This document shows positions 45,517-56,716 of a DNA stretch of 64,000 nucleotides, one piece after another (within the stretch, counting starts at the first letter, position 1; every line of letters begins with the position of its first letter). The notes beneath the pieces were generated by a model. It ran no database searches and was not told the DNA's origin. It saw only the letters and a list, made by a program, of their open reading frames with translations. The position numbers and the translations under genes were made by a program. Source of the stretch: Thermothielavioides terrestris NRRL 8126 (Eukaryota > Ascomycota > Sordariomycetes > Sordariales > Chaetomiaceae); NCBI RefSeq assembly GCF_000226115.1, contig NC_016458.1, forward strand, positions 6,916,001 through 6,980,000, written 5' to 3'.

Positions 45517-48500
45517 ATGGACGACTATCTGGATAGTCCTATGGACTCGGACGATGTCTTCCCCTGCAAAGGATGCGGCGAGGTAGGTGTCCGGGAACCT
45601 ACGCAGAGGTGCTAGCACGCACGTTCTGACCAAACTGTATACAGATTCTCGAGGAGGGCAAGGCATTTGAACTCGGTAAGTTCTGTGCTCCGCTCAAACC
45701 AGAGAGCAATGTGACCATATGAGCGACGTCCATGGCATGTGCGAACTAACGAATCCGCCAGCTGGAAACCGATGGCATCTCGATTGCTTCCGCTGCAACA
45801 CGTGCAACACGCTCCTCGATTCGGACGCGAACCTGCTCCTGCTTGGCGATGGCTCGCTCATTTGCAACAACTGTACCTACAGCTGTAGCGCCTGTGGGAA
45901 CAAGATCGAAGACCTCGCCATCCTGACGGGCGACCAGGCGTTCTGCGCAACCTGCTTCCGCTGTAGGAACTGCAAGAGGAAGATTGAAAACCTGCGCTAT
46001 GCTAGGACCTCGCACGGGATCTTTTGCATGAACTGCCACGAGTCGCTCATGGCGAGACGCCGCAAAAAGTCGAAGGCAGCTGCACAGGCTAAGCAACGGG
46101 AGAAGGACGCCTCACCCATGCTCACAGACAAATCCCTGCCCGCGCTACCGCCCAATGCCGTGCCTCCCAATGCCTTCTCCAACGACCGCCCGACGCCAGA
46201 CTCCCATACGCCGACCGAGCTCTCCCCGCGTCCTCGAGCAGCCTACGGAAGAAACGAGTCGTCTTCGCGGAGCAGCTCGAGACCTGATCGGTCCCCTGAG
46301 AGGCCCCATGAGCCTGCAAAAGAGTCTTCTCTGGCGCCGGCCGCGCCAAACTACCGGCACAACCGAAACTCGGCCTTTTTGGCGGGAGACCTGAACAGTG
46401 GGGACTCGGACGGCGGCTACTTCATCCCCGTCGCGCTCGATCCCAGTCCGGCGCCGGCGCCGTCGCTGACCCCTCAGTCCATCTCAGACGCCTTCGCAGA
46501 GCCCAGCCGAAGGAACAAGGACAGGGAGTATTTCACTTCCCCCCGACCAGCTCCTGAGAAACGAAACGATTCTCAGGCGTCGACTCCCCACATCGCATTC
46601 CAGGAGAAGGGTAGGCAGACGTCGTCTGATTATGAGGCGCCCCAGCTCGACCGACCAGCGCGGAAGCTCTCCAAGAGAAATGGGAACCCCGCCGATGAGG
46701 GGAAGAATGCGACTCCCAAGTCGCAGCCCGGCGACGAATTTAAATTGCAAGACGCTCCCAAGAGCAAGAAGTCGGGCAATTCGAGGAGCAACTCCATATC
46801 AAATAACTCTCTGGACGTGTCTGCTGCCGCCAAAGCTCCGCCAGCCCCTCCCCGGAACAGGGACGTTTTGTCCAATGCGACTAATGAGCCTTCCCGCCAG
46901 CCTGGGCCGGGAGACAAGGCTTCGCCGCCAAGACCTCAGCAAGACGCTGGACGGAGAGAAGACGATATCGTTCACCCGTCCGCCGACTCGATGACGTCCC
47001 CGCGATCCGATGCCCCTGTGCCGCCGCCCATCGCGAGGAAAGAGCTGCCGCAGAACCAGTCGCGAAATGGTGAGCTGTTGATGATGGTGAGCTACACGAA
47101 AGAGCGGGACCAGCTGACGAATGATCCTACAGCGAATGGAAACGAGTCTGTACCGCAGCCACGGCCGTCTGCACCAGAGACAAAACTCAGCGACACGTAC
47201 ATGCAACCTAGGGCACCGCCTCAACCCCCGACTCAGACCCCCAAGGACTCGACGGCGTCCGCCAATGAGGTACCGGAGCCGAAACTGTCGCCCAAGCTCC
47301 CGCGGTGGAGTGCGGGGGGCGAGTTCAGCATGGACGAAGATATGGCTAGAATCTTGGGCACTGACGAGGGTTCGTCCTCGATCCTGCGGCGTGTGTCCAA
47401 TGCTGTACGCCACGGGCGGAACAATAGCAGCGAAGTGGGTAACAACCACGGCAGGCTAGGCCATAGCAGGAGTGTGAGCGAGACTACCAGGGGAACTGCG
47501 TCTCCCCGCTGGCCCAGGACGCCAATTGCTGAGGATCCGTCGAATGGTGGCCCGGATATCAGTAGCCCGATGTCGCTCTCGGGGGCTGGCCAGGACGACC
47601 CGGCCTTCTTGAAGCGGCAGCTGAGGAACTCGGAGCAGCGCGTGGCGGAGCTCGAACGGCAGTTTAACACGGAGAAGGACCTGAAGAACCTGAACAAGAA
47701 GCTCATCGAGAAGAGGAAAACCGTTTCGGTGCTGGACACGCAAACAGAGATCATGATCCGCCAAATCGAAGTTCTTGCCGGCTACGTGGAGCGGGCCAAG
47801 AAGACTAACGAACCCATCGACCCCCGCGAGCTGGAGGAATCCGCGATCAAGGAATTTGTCCAGAAGTTGGAGAAGGTCAAGCAGAGCATGACAGCCGCGA
47901 TTGAGCAGCTCCATGCAGAGCGGGATGAACTCCTGGAGCAGAAGGCCCAGGCCATCGCCGACCGGGATCGGGCGCTACTCGAATTCGAGCAGCTGTCCTC
48001 TAAGAACGCGCAGCTGGCTGATATGAATAACGACCTGACCCACCAGATCCAAGAGAGATTCAAGCAGCAGATCAACAACGGCGACCTGAAGATGGCGTCC
48101 AACGGCCTGGGCATCTATGGCCACGCCAAGGGCGTCTCGTCGGCATCCGTCAACCTGGACGCAGCCAGTCTGCAGACGGGAACGACGATGGTTGGGACCG
48201 ATGCGGAGGAGCCGGTCGTCGAGGGACCCACCGTTGTCAACATCCGGAAGGGCCAGGTGAAGAAATTCAACTGGAAGAAGGGCTCCAGCAAGGTTGCGCA
48301 CAATATCTCGAAGGGCATTAACCGCGCCGCGGGCGCCTTCCAGCAGGACCAGAGTCGTGGCCAGCCGCAGCAAGGGCTGACGGGCGATAACATCGGCCTC
48401 CCCTACAACATGACGGTCGCCCAAGTCGACCCTCCGGCTCCCATGAGCCCCGCAGGCGGGCTCAATCGGGCCCAAACGGAAAACGCGCGACAAGGGTTTG

Positions 48501-49359
48501 GCTTCTTCAGCAAGAAACAACCCAATGTGCCCAAGTCAACGTCCGTCACCAATGTCTCCACCCCTGCCCCGGCGGAAGCGCCCAGTACCCTGTTCGGCTC
48601 CGAGCTGGTCGAGCGGGCCGACTATGAGCGTCGCCAGATCCCCAGCGTCGTGACCCGCTGCATCGAGGAGGTAGAACTGCGCGGCATGGACATTGAGGGC
48701 ATCTACCGGAAGACGGGCGGCAATTCACTGGTCAAGGCGATCCAGGAAGGCTTCGACAAGAGCGAGGACTTTGATATCTCTGACCCAGGGCTCGACATCA
48801 CGGCCGTCACGAGCGTGCTGAAGCAGTACTTCCGCAAGCTGCCCACTCCGCTGCTCACGTTCGACGTGTACGACCGCATCTTGGAATCTAATTGTAAGCC
48901 CGCATTTACCCCACCTCTTCTCTTTATATTCGGATGAGTTTTGCTAACGGGTTGTCTTGTAGCGATACAAAACGAGGCAGAGCGATGCGCGCATATGAGG
49001 AAGACGATCAACATGCTCCCGCCTAAGCATCGCGACTGCCTCGAGTTCCTCATGTTCCACCTGGCCCGAGTGGCCAGCAGAGAGCGCGAGAACCTGGTAA
49101 GTCTCCCAAACCGCCAGACAAACAAGTTCTTGTTCCTGCTCTGGAAACCCAGGGCCCCAGACAAACCGCGAATGTCTGTGCTGACTGCTTCCCTTTCTCT
49201 TCCCCCTGCCAGATGTCTCCCAAGAACCTGGCCGTCGTCTTCGCGCCCACCATCATGCGCGACCACAGCCTCGAGAGGGAGATGACGGACATGCACGCCA
49301 AGAATGTCGCGGTGCAGTTCCTGATCGAGAACAGCCACGTGATCTTCAACGAGGCGTGA
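45517..49359 (+). CDS. RGA1: LIM-domain Rho GTPase-activating protein, RGA1/2 type
   Basis: Stimulates GTP hydrolysis on Rho/Cdc42 GTPases that set hyphal polarity and septation. Exons 45517-45582, 45645-45675, 45762-48893, 48963-49096 and 49213-49359 give 1169 residues. The first LIM domain (residues 17-65) is built from three exons: PCKGCGE, then WHLDCFRCNTCNTLL and ICNNC. The second (67-125) has CSACGNKIEDLA, FCATCFRCRNCKRKI and FCMNCHESLM. Then a long Ser/Pro-rich linker, a coiled coil at about 640-700 (LKRQLRNSEQRVAELERQF), and RhoGAP at about 975-1165 with the arginine finger in GIYRKTGG, plus SVLKQYFRKLPTPLLTF and PKNLAVVFAPTIMR. Two LIMs plus C-terminal GAP match yeast Rga1/Rga2 rather than three-LIM Lrg1. 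Confidence 0.92.
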
Positions 49360-49743
49360 GGAAGAGAGACGGACGGGGATCGGGGAGGAGTGGGATTGCA
49401 AAAAAAGCGCGGAGCATATCAGGGAGCAAGGACGGGATGGTACGGCCTGCTTGCTTCTTTTTGTCTTTTTCCCCTTTTTCGGGTATGTGTGGTTCTGAAC
49501 CTTGTGCTTGTGGCGATCTGTATATACCTTTTTGAGCTTTGCGCGGAGAGACCCCCTTATGCCTGCCTGCTTGCTTGCTTGCTTGCGTTGCTTGCGTTGC
49601 TTGATGTATTCTGTTTCGATTTTGTGCGTTGAATTTGGGTGTGCCACGCTGCAAGGTGTGTGGACAACCTTTTGGCATGGAGCGAACTTTCCTTCTGCGC
49701 TGTGTCGATGGTGCTGTTGTGGAGTGACGGACTTCTTTCTTCT

Positions 49744-49776
<33 letters not shown>

Positions 49777-50561
49777 AAGACGCGAGAATCTGAGGTTGCG
49801 GTTTCGTTTTCGCTTCCGGGTGCGATAGTGAATGGGAGGGCTGGTTCGCTCTCCGCCCGTTTCGCTCTACTCATAACTACCTACTTCCTGTGATGCCTGG
49901 TTGTCCCAGTCGCATGTTTATGTGGAGTGGATGGCGGCAAAATTGTGGTCCATGACACGGCCGCTGCGGGATTTGGGCTCCCCGAGAGAACCTGGCTGGA
50001 CTTGGTGGATCATGAATGTGCCATGTGCGGGATTGAGATGGGTTCGCCTCAGCTTGTTGTTGCCTCGGTGACTTGATGATAGATGTCAGCCGCTGAGCGA
50101 ACATCCTGAGAATGAAGCGATTCCACGGCTGAGGTGCGGTATGAGACGTGTGTTTATGAATGCTGGTGCATATTACTCCATTGCGATTACTCCTGTTCAA
50201 CATGGTTTGGCCCACTGATACTGCGACCCCTTCAGCAAGTAGGTCTTGGTTTACTCACTGTTTCTCGCCCCCTACTGTGTAGACAGCATATTGGTATCTG
50301 CAATGTGTACTCTCCTCGCCCGCTATCCCACCCAGCCCAATCCAGGGCCAGCGTCACGTCAGCCAGGGTATCATGACAAAACATCTCCTACCATCCCCAT
50401 CTCCATCCCCTTCCCTCCACTTCCTTTCATAGTACGGTTCTCCAACACATACCTTCTTCCCCCTACAAATCCCTCCCGTACAACCCCCCCAATTACCCCT
50501 GTACCACCCCTCCTCCTCGGTGCACCGACACCCACACCGCCACAGACAGCGGCAGATCTAC
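49360..50561. other. convergent 3' spacer
   Basis: Lies between the 3' ends of the LIM-RhoGAP gene and FYV7. It contains a (CA)n(GA)n microsatellite and short GCTT repeats near 49566-49602. No gene supported. Confidence 0.6.
49744..49777. repeat. (CA)n(GA)n microsatellite
   Basis: About eight CA units pass directly into about nine GA units. Confidence 0.9.
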
Positions 50562-51398
50562 CTACCCTCCTTCCCCCATCATCTTCCGCACCCTCTCCAG
50601 CAGCAGCTTGCTCTCCCGCCCGAGCTTGGGCTTGCCGTCCCGCCCGGGCGTCTTGGCCTTGGCCATGGCGCGGCGGTAGCGCTCGCGCTCGGCCCGGCGC
50701 CGCTGCCGCTCCTCCTCGCGCCGCGCCGCCTCGGCCGCGCGCGCCTCGGCCTGCTGCCGCGCGCGCTCGGCGGCGGCGAGCTCCTTGCGGAAGTAATCTG
50801 GTCGTTGGCGTCGTCGGTGTTGTTGTTGTTGTTGGCCGCCGCGCGGGGGTTGTTGGTGGTCTTGGTCTTGGTCTTGTTGTTGGTCTTGCTGTTGTGGCTC
50901 TTTTTGTGGCGTGGTTGGGTTGGTTTCGGAGAAGGAGGAGCGCGCTGCGGGAGGCTGTTGTTTTGAAGAGGAGAACGATTCGAGCATGGCTTGTCGCTCG
51001 GGGTGAATCTGAGCCGGAGCCGGTGTTGAGGCAGGGCTTCTGCCGGATTCAAGCGCACCGGACTGGTTTTGGTCTTCTGTTGGTTTCGACGGGGTGGCGG
51101 CCTGCTGTTTTTGGTGCTCTGCTTTGATTTTGGCGTACTGCTTCTTGACCTTGGCTTTGGTGATGAGCTCCTTTTTGATCTTGGCCACTGCGAGCGGCGA
51201 GTCAGTTGCGATCGATATCGAGTTGAAAGAAAGCGAGTAGGTGACGTTACCTTTGCGCCGCCACGGCCCGTCGGGGAGGTTCTCAGGCCCAACTCGGAAA
51301 CCATGCTTGGCCTTCTTGGACTTCCTTCCGTCTTCCGATGCAGCCGCTGAGCCCGCCTCGGAGGCGGAATCTCCGTCGCGAGCGCGTTTGGCAGGCAT
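50562..51398 (-). CDS. FYV7: rRNA-processing protein FYV7
   Basis: Fyv7 is a small basic nucleolar factor needed for 18S rRNA (SSU) processing. Exons 51398-51251 and 51187-50562, with a 63-bp intron GTAACG..CGCAG, give 257 residues. The N-terminus is lysine-rich (KRARDGDS, KSKKAKHGFRVGPENLPDGP), then WRRK joins VAKIKKELITKAKVKKQYAKI, the Fyv7 core, across the intron. A Gln/Pro-rich linker follows. The C-terminus is a charged helix (ERARQQAEARAAEAARREEE) ending GRESKLLLERVRKMMG. It is longer than the yeast protein mainly because of the Gln-rich linker. It is transcribed away from the second transposon copy, which starts 231 bp upstream of the ATG. Confidence 0.88.
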   Translation of the reverse strand: MPAKRARDGDSASEAGSAAASEDGRKSKKAKHGFRVGPENLPDGPWRRKGNVTYSLSFNSISIATDSPLAVAKIKKELITKAKVKKQYAKIKAEHQKQQAATPSKPTEDQNQSGALESGRSPASTPAPAQIHPERQAMLESFSSSKQQPPAARSSFSETNPTTPQKEPQQQDQQQDQDQDHQQPPRGGQQQQQHRRRQRPDYFRKELAAAERARQQAEARAAEAARREEERQRRRAERERYRRAMAKAKTPGRDGKPKLGRESKLLLERVRKMMGEGG

Positions 51399-51628
51399 TG
51401 TGTGCGGGAGAGCATGAAATGGAGATGCTGCGGCCTACTTGGTGGGTTGGCCAGTTCCGAGTTGTTATGTGCTTCGCGGTGGGCATCGAATTGATCACTT
51501 TTTTTTGGCGGAGAGGTGTTGATAAGGCCGCGAAAGATGTTATCGCACTGGGCGGTGAGATGGTGCGGTGCAGAAGCCCTACCCGATGGCAGGCCATCAT
51601 GCATTGACGCGTTACCGGCTGGAGGTTA
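51399..51628. promoter_or_regulatory. FYV7 upstream region bounded by the small transposon
   Basis: Only about 230 bp separate the FYV7 start codon from transposon copy 2, so the element may sit within or at the edge of the FYV7 promoter. Confidence 0.45.
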
Positions 51629-51997
51629 TAGAGGTCCCGCCAAGACTAATTTCGGCCAATTGTCGGCAATGTTTTTATACCGTCAGTACGTCGCCAAGAT
51701 CGCCACGGGGTTTGCACTATCGCCAAGGGTTAGTTCGCCGGGGGTACGAGGGGCGGCGCTAGCCCCCCGCTAGTTAGGATTTAGGTTAAAGTTAGGATAC
51801 AGGTTATAGTTAGAGTATAGGTTATCCTAGTTTTCTTTTTTTTCGATTTAGTTAAGGTATTATAAAGTTCTTGTTATTATGAGTCTTTACAATTTTATAT
51901 TGTTGATGCTCGAAGTTATAGCGGCTTCGCTTACCCTTGGCGATTTATAATTACTTGTACGCGGTAGTCTCTAAAATTAGTCTTAGCGGGACCTCTT
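51629..51997. mobile_element. MITE-like element, copy 2 (AT-shifted)
   Basis: A 369-bp relative of copy 1, same orientation. The left terminus reads TAGAGGTCCCGCCAAGACTA and the right terminus is its inverse (TAGTCTTAGCGGGACCTCTT), flanked by TA on both sides. Interior differences from copy 1 are dominated by G-to-A and C-to-T: for example CTGGTTA to CTAGTTA, TTTGCAA to TTTACAA, GCTACGAGTC to TTATGAGTC. That pattern is expected of RIP. It has no coding capacity. Confidence 0.85.
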
Positions 51998-53105
51998 TAA
52001 CGACGACCCTGTATAGTTCTCTGTAACGGAGTATGTATACTACGGTGTAAAATACGTTGGTCGTTTCCTGCTCTATACGCACCAAGGAAGCGAGGTCCGA
52101 AGAAAGCAAGGGTCTGGAAGTTCGTGTCTCATAGGTAAATTACCACAGTACTCCGGTGCCCTGATGACACCACCTTGCTTGGCATATCGGCTTTAACTTG
52201 GGGCAGGCCAAGACTGGCAAACGCGAGACATCGACGGAATGCTGTGTAAGCACGCCACAACTGGTGTGCGCCCCCGAGGATTCAAGACCCGGGCTGAGTC
52301 GGGCCCACCGAGGGTCCCGAGACCTTGCCTGCTTTTTTTTCAGCATTCCATTTCACTTGTTCCGTTGCCTACTGTGGAGAGATGTGTTGTTATCGGACAG
52401 TGTTGGGCTCTCCCCCTCGAGTCAAGCCATACTGTGCGGAGGCAATTATCAGACCCCCAGTTGGCGTTAATAACACGCCCTGAGAACCAAGGAACGTCTC
52501 CCTACTGCGGTAATGCCTCCCCGTCCGTCCTCTCTGCTGCACAACGCTCAATGAGAACAGCAGTATCTGCACTGTTGCCCAAGCCCTCGGCCTGATCGTC
52601 TACCTTGCATTGGCCTGCGGCTTAACGTTAGTGATAGGCCTGTATTCTTTTCGCCTTGCATCGACCGGGGGGCCACGGTGTCGGGATCCTTTCGTTCCTT
52701 TCACTTGATACAACGGCAGTGGCGGTTGGACCTCGTCGTGTGACTGTGCCCGCTGCCTCCCCAACAAGCCCAAAAAGCACGCCCAGCCATCGAACCCAGC
52801 CGTTGCCACCAAATTCAACCACGGCTGGCTGGCTGCTTCCGTCTCTCGGCGGCTGTGAATGTCATAACTAGAGCTGTCCGTTGTCCTCGACGCTGTTGGC
52901 TTGCAGTACCCGCCTCTTTCTCCGGCCGGAATCCACGGTTCCGAGCCGGGGGGCGCTCTCTGCGGTCTCCGCTATAGATACCTTGAGTATGCGCTCCCCG
53001 AACGCGAACGACACAAGGCAGCCGGATCTGCATAGCGTGTGGTAGTGTTTGACCCAACCGTCTTCGCTTTCTGCATATCCTCAGCACATACCGCATCCGA
53101 CCGAA
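51998..53105. other. spacer upstream of the Atos-domain gene
   Basis: No gene supported. The last few hundred bases are probably promoter and leader. Confidence 0.6.
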
Positions 53106-55709
53106 ATGCCGATGTTCCCCGAAGACGATCAGGGCCAGGAGGAGAACCCGGCGAGGCCTGCCTCACAGTACTCCGATACCGCGCCCATCCCGATCCAGAC
53201 ACCGCCGGGGATGGACAGATGGCTCGGCCGGCGCCTCTCGGAGGAGAGCATCCGGACTGAGTTGTGCGAAGGGCTGGTGCTGGACACCCCGCCCCGGCCA
53301 GCCACTCCGAAGCAGGCTGTAGCTCACCCCGTGTCTGACCGCGCCGAACTCATCGAGCGGCTCAAGCGAGGCGAGAGTCCGACCTGGGTCCCCAACCGCC
53401 ATGTATGCTCTTGACATCTTAGCCGAACCTCCCTTGTGTGTTGTGTCTGGCTGACAGAGGAGCAGCTTGAGTCTCTATTCCATCGGGATAACGCCTCTCC
53501 GCCACCTCCCCGCACGCCTCAGCCGGCCAACTCAGCTTCGCCGGGCTTGTTGCCTGCGCCCACTATCACCCCCGAGAGACAGGATGTGAACCAGGCCCAA
53601 CAGGCCACCGGGTCTCCTCTGCAGGAAGGACTAAGCATTGAACGGCCGCGGTCAGCTCTACACAGCGGCAACTTCACGCCCGTGGAGCTGTCGGCAGATT
53701 CTGGAAGCCGCGAGGATGCTCTCTGTCATGACCATGGGGGCCGACTCCGCCAGGTCCGCACGGAATGGATGAGCACTTCCCCCCCGAGGGACTACGCACC
53801 TTTCAGCTTCGCGCAGGACGCATCCAGTTACAGGAGGGAGGCGTTCAGGACCTCGGGCCCTTCGTCGTGGAGCTCTCCCCCGTCGTCGGGCTTTGTCTAT
53901 AAGCCCCCGACGAGCCCGCTGGTGCAGTCAGAGAGCAACGACGAACTTGACTTGGCGCTCCCGTTGAACAGCTTCAATATCGACACCGACAGTCCCCGAA
54001 GTTCTCGGCGGCACACGCTCAATTTTGCCCACTCGCCCTTGGGCAACGCCAGCCAGAGGCGGTCCCCTTTTCGCCGCGAGCCCGCTTACCCTTACCAGGC
54101 ACATCAGCCGCGGCGGTCTCTGAACTCGACGCCCAACTTCTTTCCGGGGACCTCTCCGCAGACCCCCGGCTTCTTGCGGCCCCGGCGGCCGTCGTTCAGC
54201 TCCGAGGCCTCCCCGCTCCAGCACGCATCCATGGTCGGGTCGTACGAAGAAAGCATCCTCCGGGGCCGCATGTCGACCACGCCGTCCAAGCCACTGGAAT
54301 TTTTGGCGCAAATTGGAGTCTTGGGCCTTGGGAAGTGCAAGCCAAGTCTGCGCTGTCCGCCCCACGTGACGCTGCCTTTCTCCGCCGTGTTCTACAGCTA
54401 TCCCAGCAGTTTCAACGGCGCTGAGGACGGGCCGAGCCCCTATGTCGGACAGATCGACCTCGAGAACGGGCTGCCGAATCCAGAAGAGGGGCAGCGAGCC
54501 AGGAGGAAGCTTCAGTCCCGCTATCAGGACCGCCAGGCCGTGGCAGAAGGAGACCCCTTGGCTCGAGAGAGTCCAGTTGACCTCTCGGACGGCGATGGGT
54601 CCTCCAAGCCTGGGAGACCGAAACGGCGTTCTAGATCACCCAAGGCGCCCCCTGGCGGCTGCTACCGCATCCCTGAGAAGGGCCAGCTCCAGGTCATCAT
54701 CAAGAACCAGAACAAGACCGCCGTCAAGCTCTTCCTGGTGCCCTATGACCTAACAGGCATGGAACCAGGCACCAAGACGTTCATCCGCCAGCGCAGCTAC
54801 TCCACCGGCCCGGTCATCGAAGCAGATCTCCCCGCCGCCAAAGACCCGCCGCTCGCGGGACCCGACCGCCCCACGCTGCGCTATCTCATCCATATGCACA
54901 TCTGCTGCCCATCCAAAGGGCGCTACTACCTGTACAGGTTCATCCGCGTCGTCTTTGCCAACCGCGTACCCGACGGCAAGGAGCGCCTCCGCAACGAGGT
55001 GACATACCCCGACCCGCGATTCACCCCGTACAAACCCATCCGCGTGATGCATCCGTCGTCGGCCTCAGTCAGCCACGCCACTACCGGCGCTCCGGGCTAC
55101 GGGAATATCAGCACCTCTCCCAGTGCCGCTCTAACCGCAGAGCGAGCCTTCCGCCGCCGCAGCGCCGGCTTCTCCTTCGGCGGCCACCATTCCCTTTCCC
55201 ACAGTCATCATTACAGGGATCACAACCGGCCTCAAGCATTGGACATGCCCGATTCCCAGCCATTATCGACGCAAATGACCTTGTCCGCAGCCAACCATGC
55301 GCGGACCGACTTCACCGCCGGCACCGACCAGGACCCCATTGCCACAACAATGCCAGGGTTAGAAATGACCGGCCCCTCACCAGTTCCCACCAGCAATCCC
55401 ACATCATCCTCACCACCACCACCGCCACCACCACCACCACCACCACCACCGCCACGACGAGCACCAGCAGGTCCCTACGCCAAGCTCGGCAGAGGCGACG
55501 CCGGCTACGGTCACGGCAACGGCCCCAGCGGCGGCAGCACCCCGACCGTTGCCGCAACCGAGGGTCTCATCTCCCAGCGCCTCCGGTCGCTAGGCGCTGT
55601 TCCCATGCCACCCGGACCATCACCGGAAGATGGCCCCGGATATGGCGGCGGCGGCGGCGGTCGCGGCGGTGGTGATGACGATGGTGGTAAGGATCAAGCG
55701 CCTGTCTAG
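53106..55709 (+). CDS. Atos-like / chromosome-segregation domain protein
   Basis: Exons 53106-53402 and 53460-55709 give 848 residues. The acceptor is placed after CTGACAGAG because that keeps the frame; using CAG 2 bp earlier would not. A non-ATG upstream extension is not accepted. Residues about 360-420 hold the Atos conserved block (SYEESILRGRMST, FLAQIGVLGLGKCKPSLRCP, PHVTLPFSAVFYS). Residues about 500-640 match the meiotic chromosome-segregation domain: PGGCYRIPEKGQLQVIIKNQ, KLFLVPYDLTGMEPGTKTFI, RQRSY, LRYLIHMHICCPSKGRYYLY, IRVVFANRVPD. The rest is Pro/Ser-rich and disordered, including a poly-Pro run from CCA/CCG repeats near 55405-55460. Animal FAM214/Atos proteins are transcription-related nuclear factors; the fungal role is unproven. 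Confidence 0.88.
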
Positions 55710-56716
55710 CACGCTGGACCCGACTGTGTCAGTCTGCTCCCTCTTGTCTACCTCGCTAGCTACCTACCTCAGCGGCCTACCTAACCTACCTACCTACCTT
55801 CCTTGTCCTCTCACCTTGGCCGCCTTTTTACCTTTAACTACCCACCTATGGATGTTGCAAAGTCACACACACACACACAAACACCAACAACGGGCGGCTG
55901 TTTGGTCGTCAGATCCTTGGTTCGATTCAAACATGGGAGATTTAAACATGGGAAAGATCAATAAATCAATCAATGACGCTAGCTGATCGGACGCCGCGCG
56001 GGGGAACTGGGGACTTCGCAACTATTGAGAGAGAGGGAGCCGCCCTGGGATCTGTCTTGACGTGTCGTCCATAGGTACACAACAAGTAAGTATGCCGCTG
56101 CAAAGCCGAGTCAAGTCGAGTCAAGTGCGAGTGCGAGTCGTCCCAACGACGTATGGTGGGCTGTCGAGTCTGGGATGGATGCAATTTGCATGGGCCAGTC
56201 AGTGCCCAGTATATAAATACATGTTGTGCGTATGTGTGTGTGTATGTGTACGGACGGTGTTGCTGGCGTTCACTGGATTGTGGTATATTCGGGCTGTTTT
56301 CGCTGGGATCGGATCTCATGGAAGAGGAACTTGTCTCCAAGGGAGTTAGAATACCAGTCTGTGGAAACATCTATACCCAGGCAGGGGGAGACTGCGACTC
56401 GGCAGACGGCTGAAACCTGGACGAAACACGTCAAACGTCCCTTGCTCACTTTTATCATCCTTGGGGCCCAGAGTTTGGTCAACTGCAATCAAGTTCATCT
56501 CTACGTTACTACAACCAGGAGCGAAATGTGGCGAACGAGCTGTGGTACCAACGACTCTATGGGTTTCCCTTTTCACCGCCACCGTCCGTCCTCCTGTTTC
56601 CCCGTGCTTCCTTGTTCCCGCGGTCCGTGAGCCGCCGGGATATAACCTCGGTGGCTCGGCTCTTATGACGCCGGGGACACGAAGCGGTGAGTTACACGCT
56701 GATTGGCAGGTGCTGC
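55710..56716. other. convergent 3' spacer before EF-2
   Basis: Contains the 3' flanks of both convergent genes, a CTAC-rich stretch near 55740-55800 and a short (CA)n near 55863. The apparent long extension of the EF-2 frame into this region is intron read-through, not coding. Confidence 0.7.

Noticed and set aside
53049..53105. Upstream extension of the Atos-domain protein
   Set aside because: The upstream frame has no ATG, only TTG. The first ATG is at 53106.
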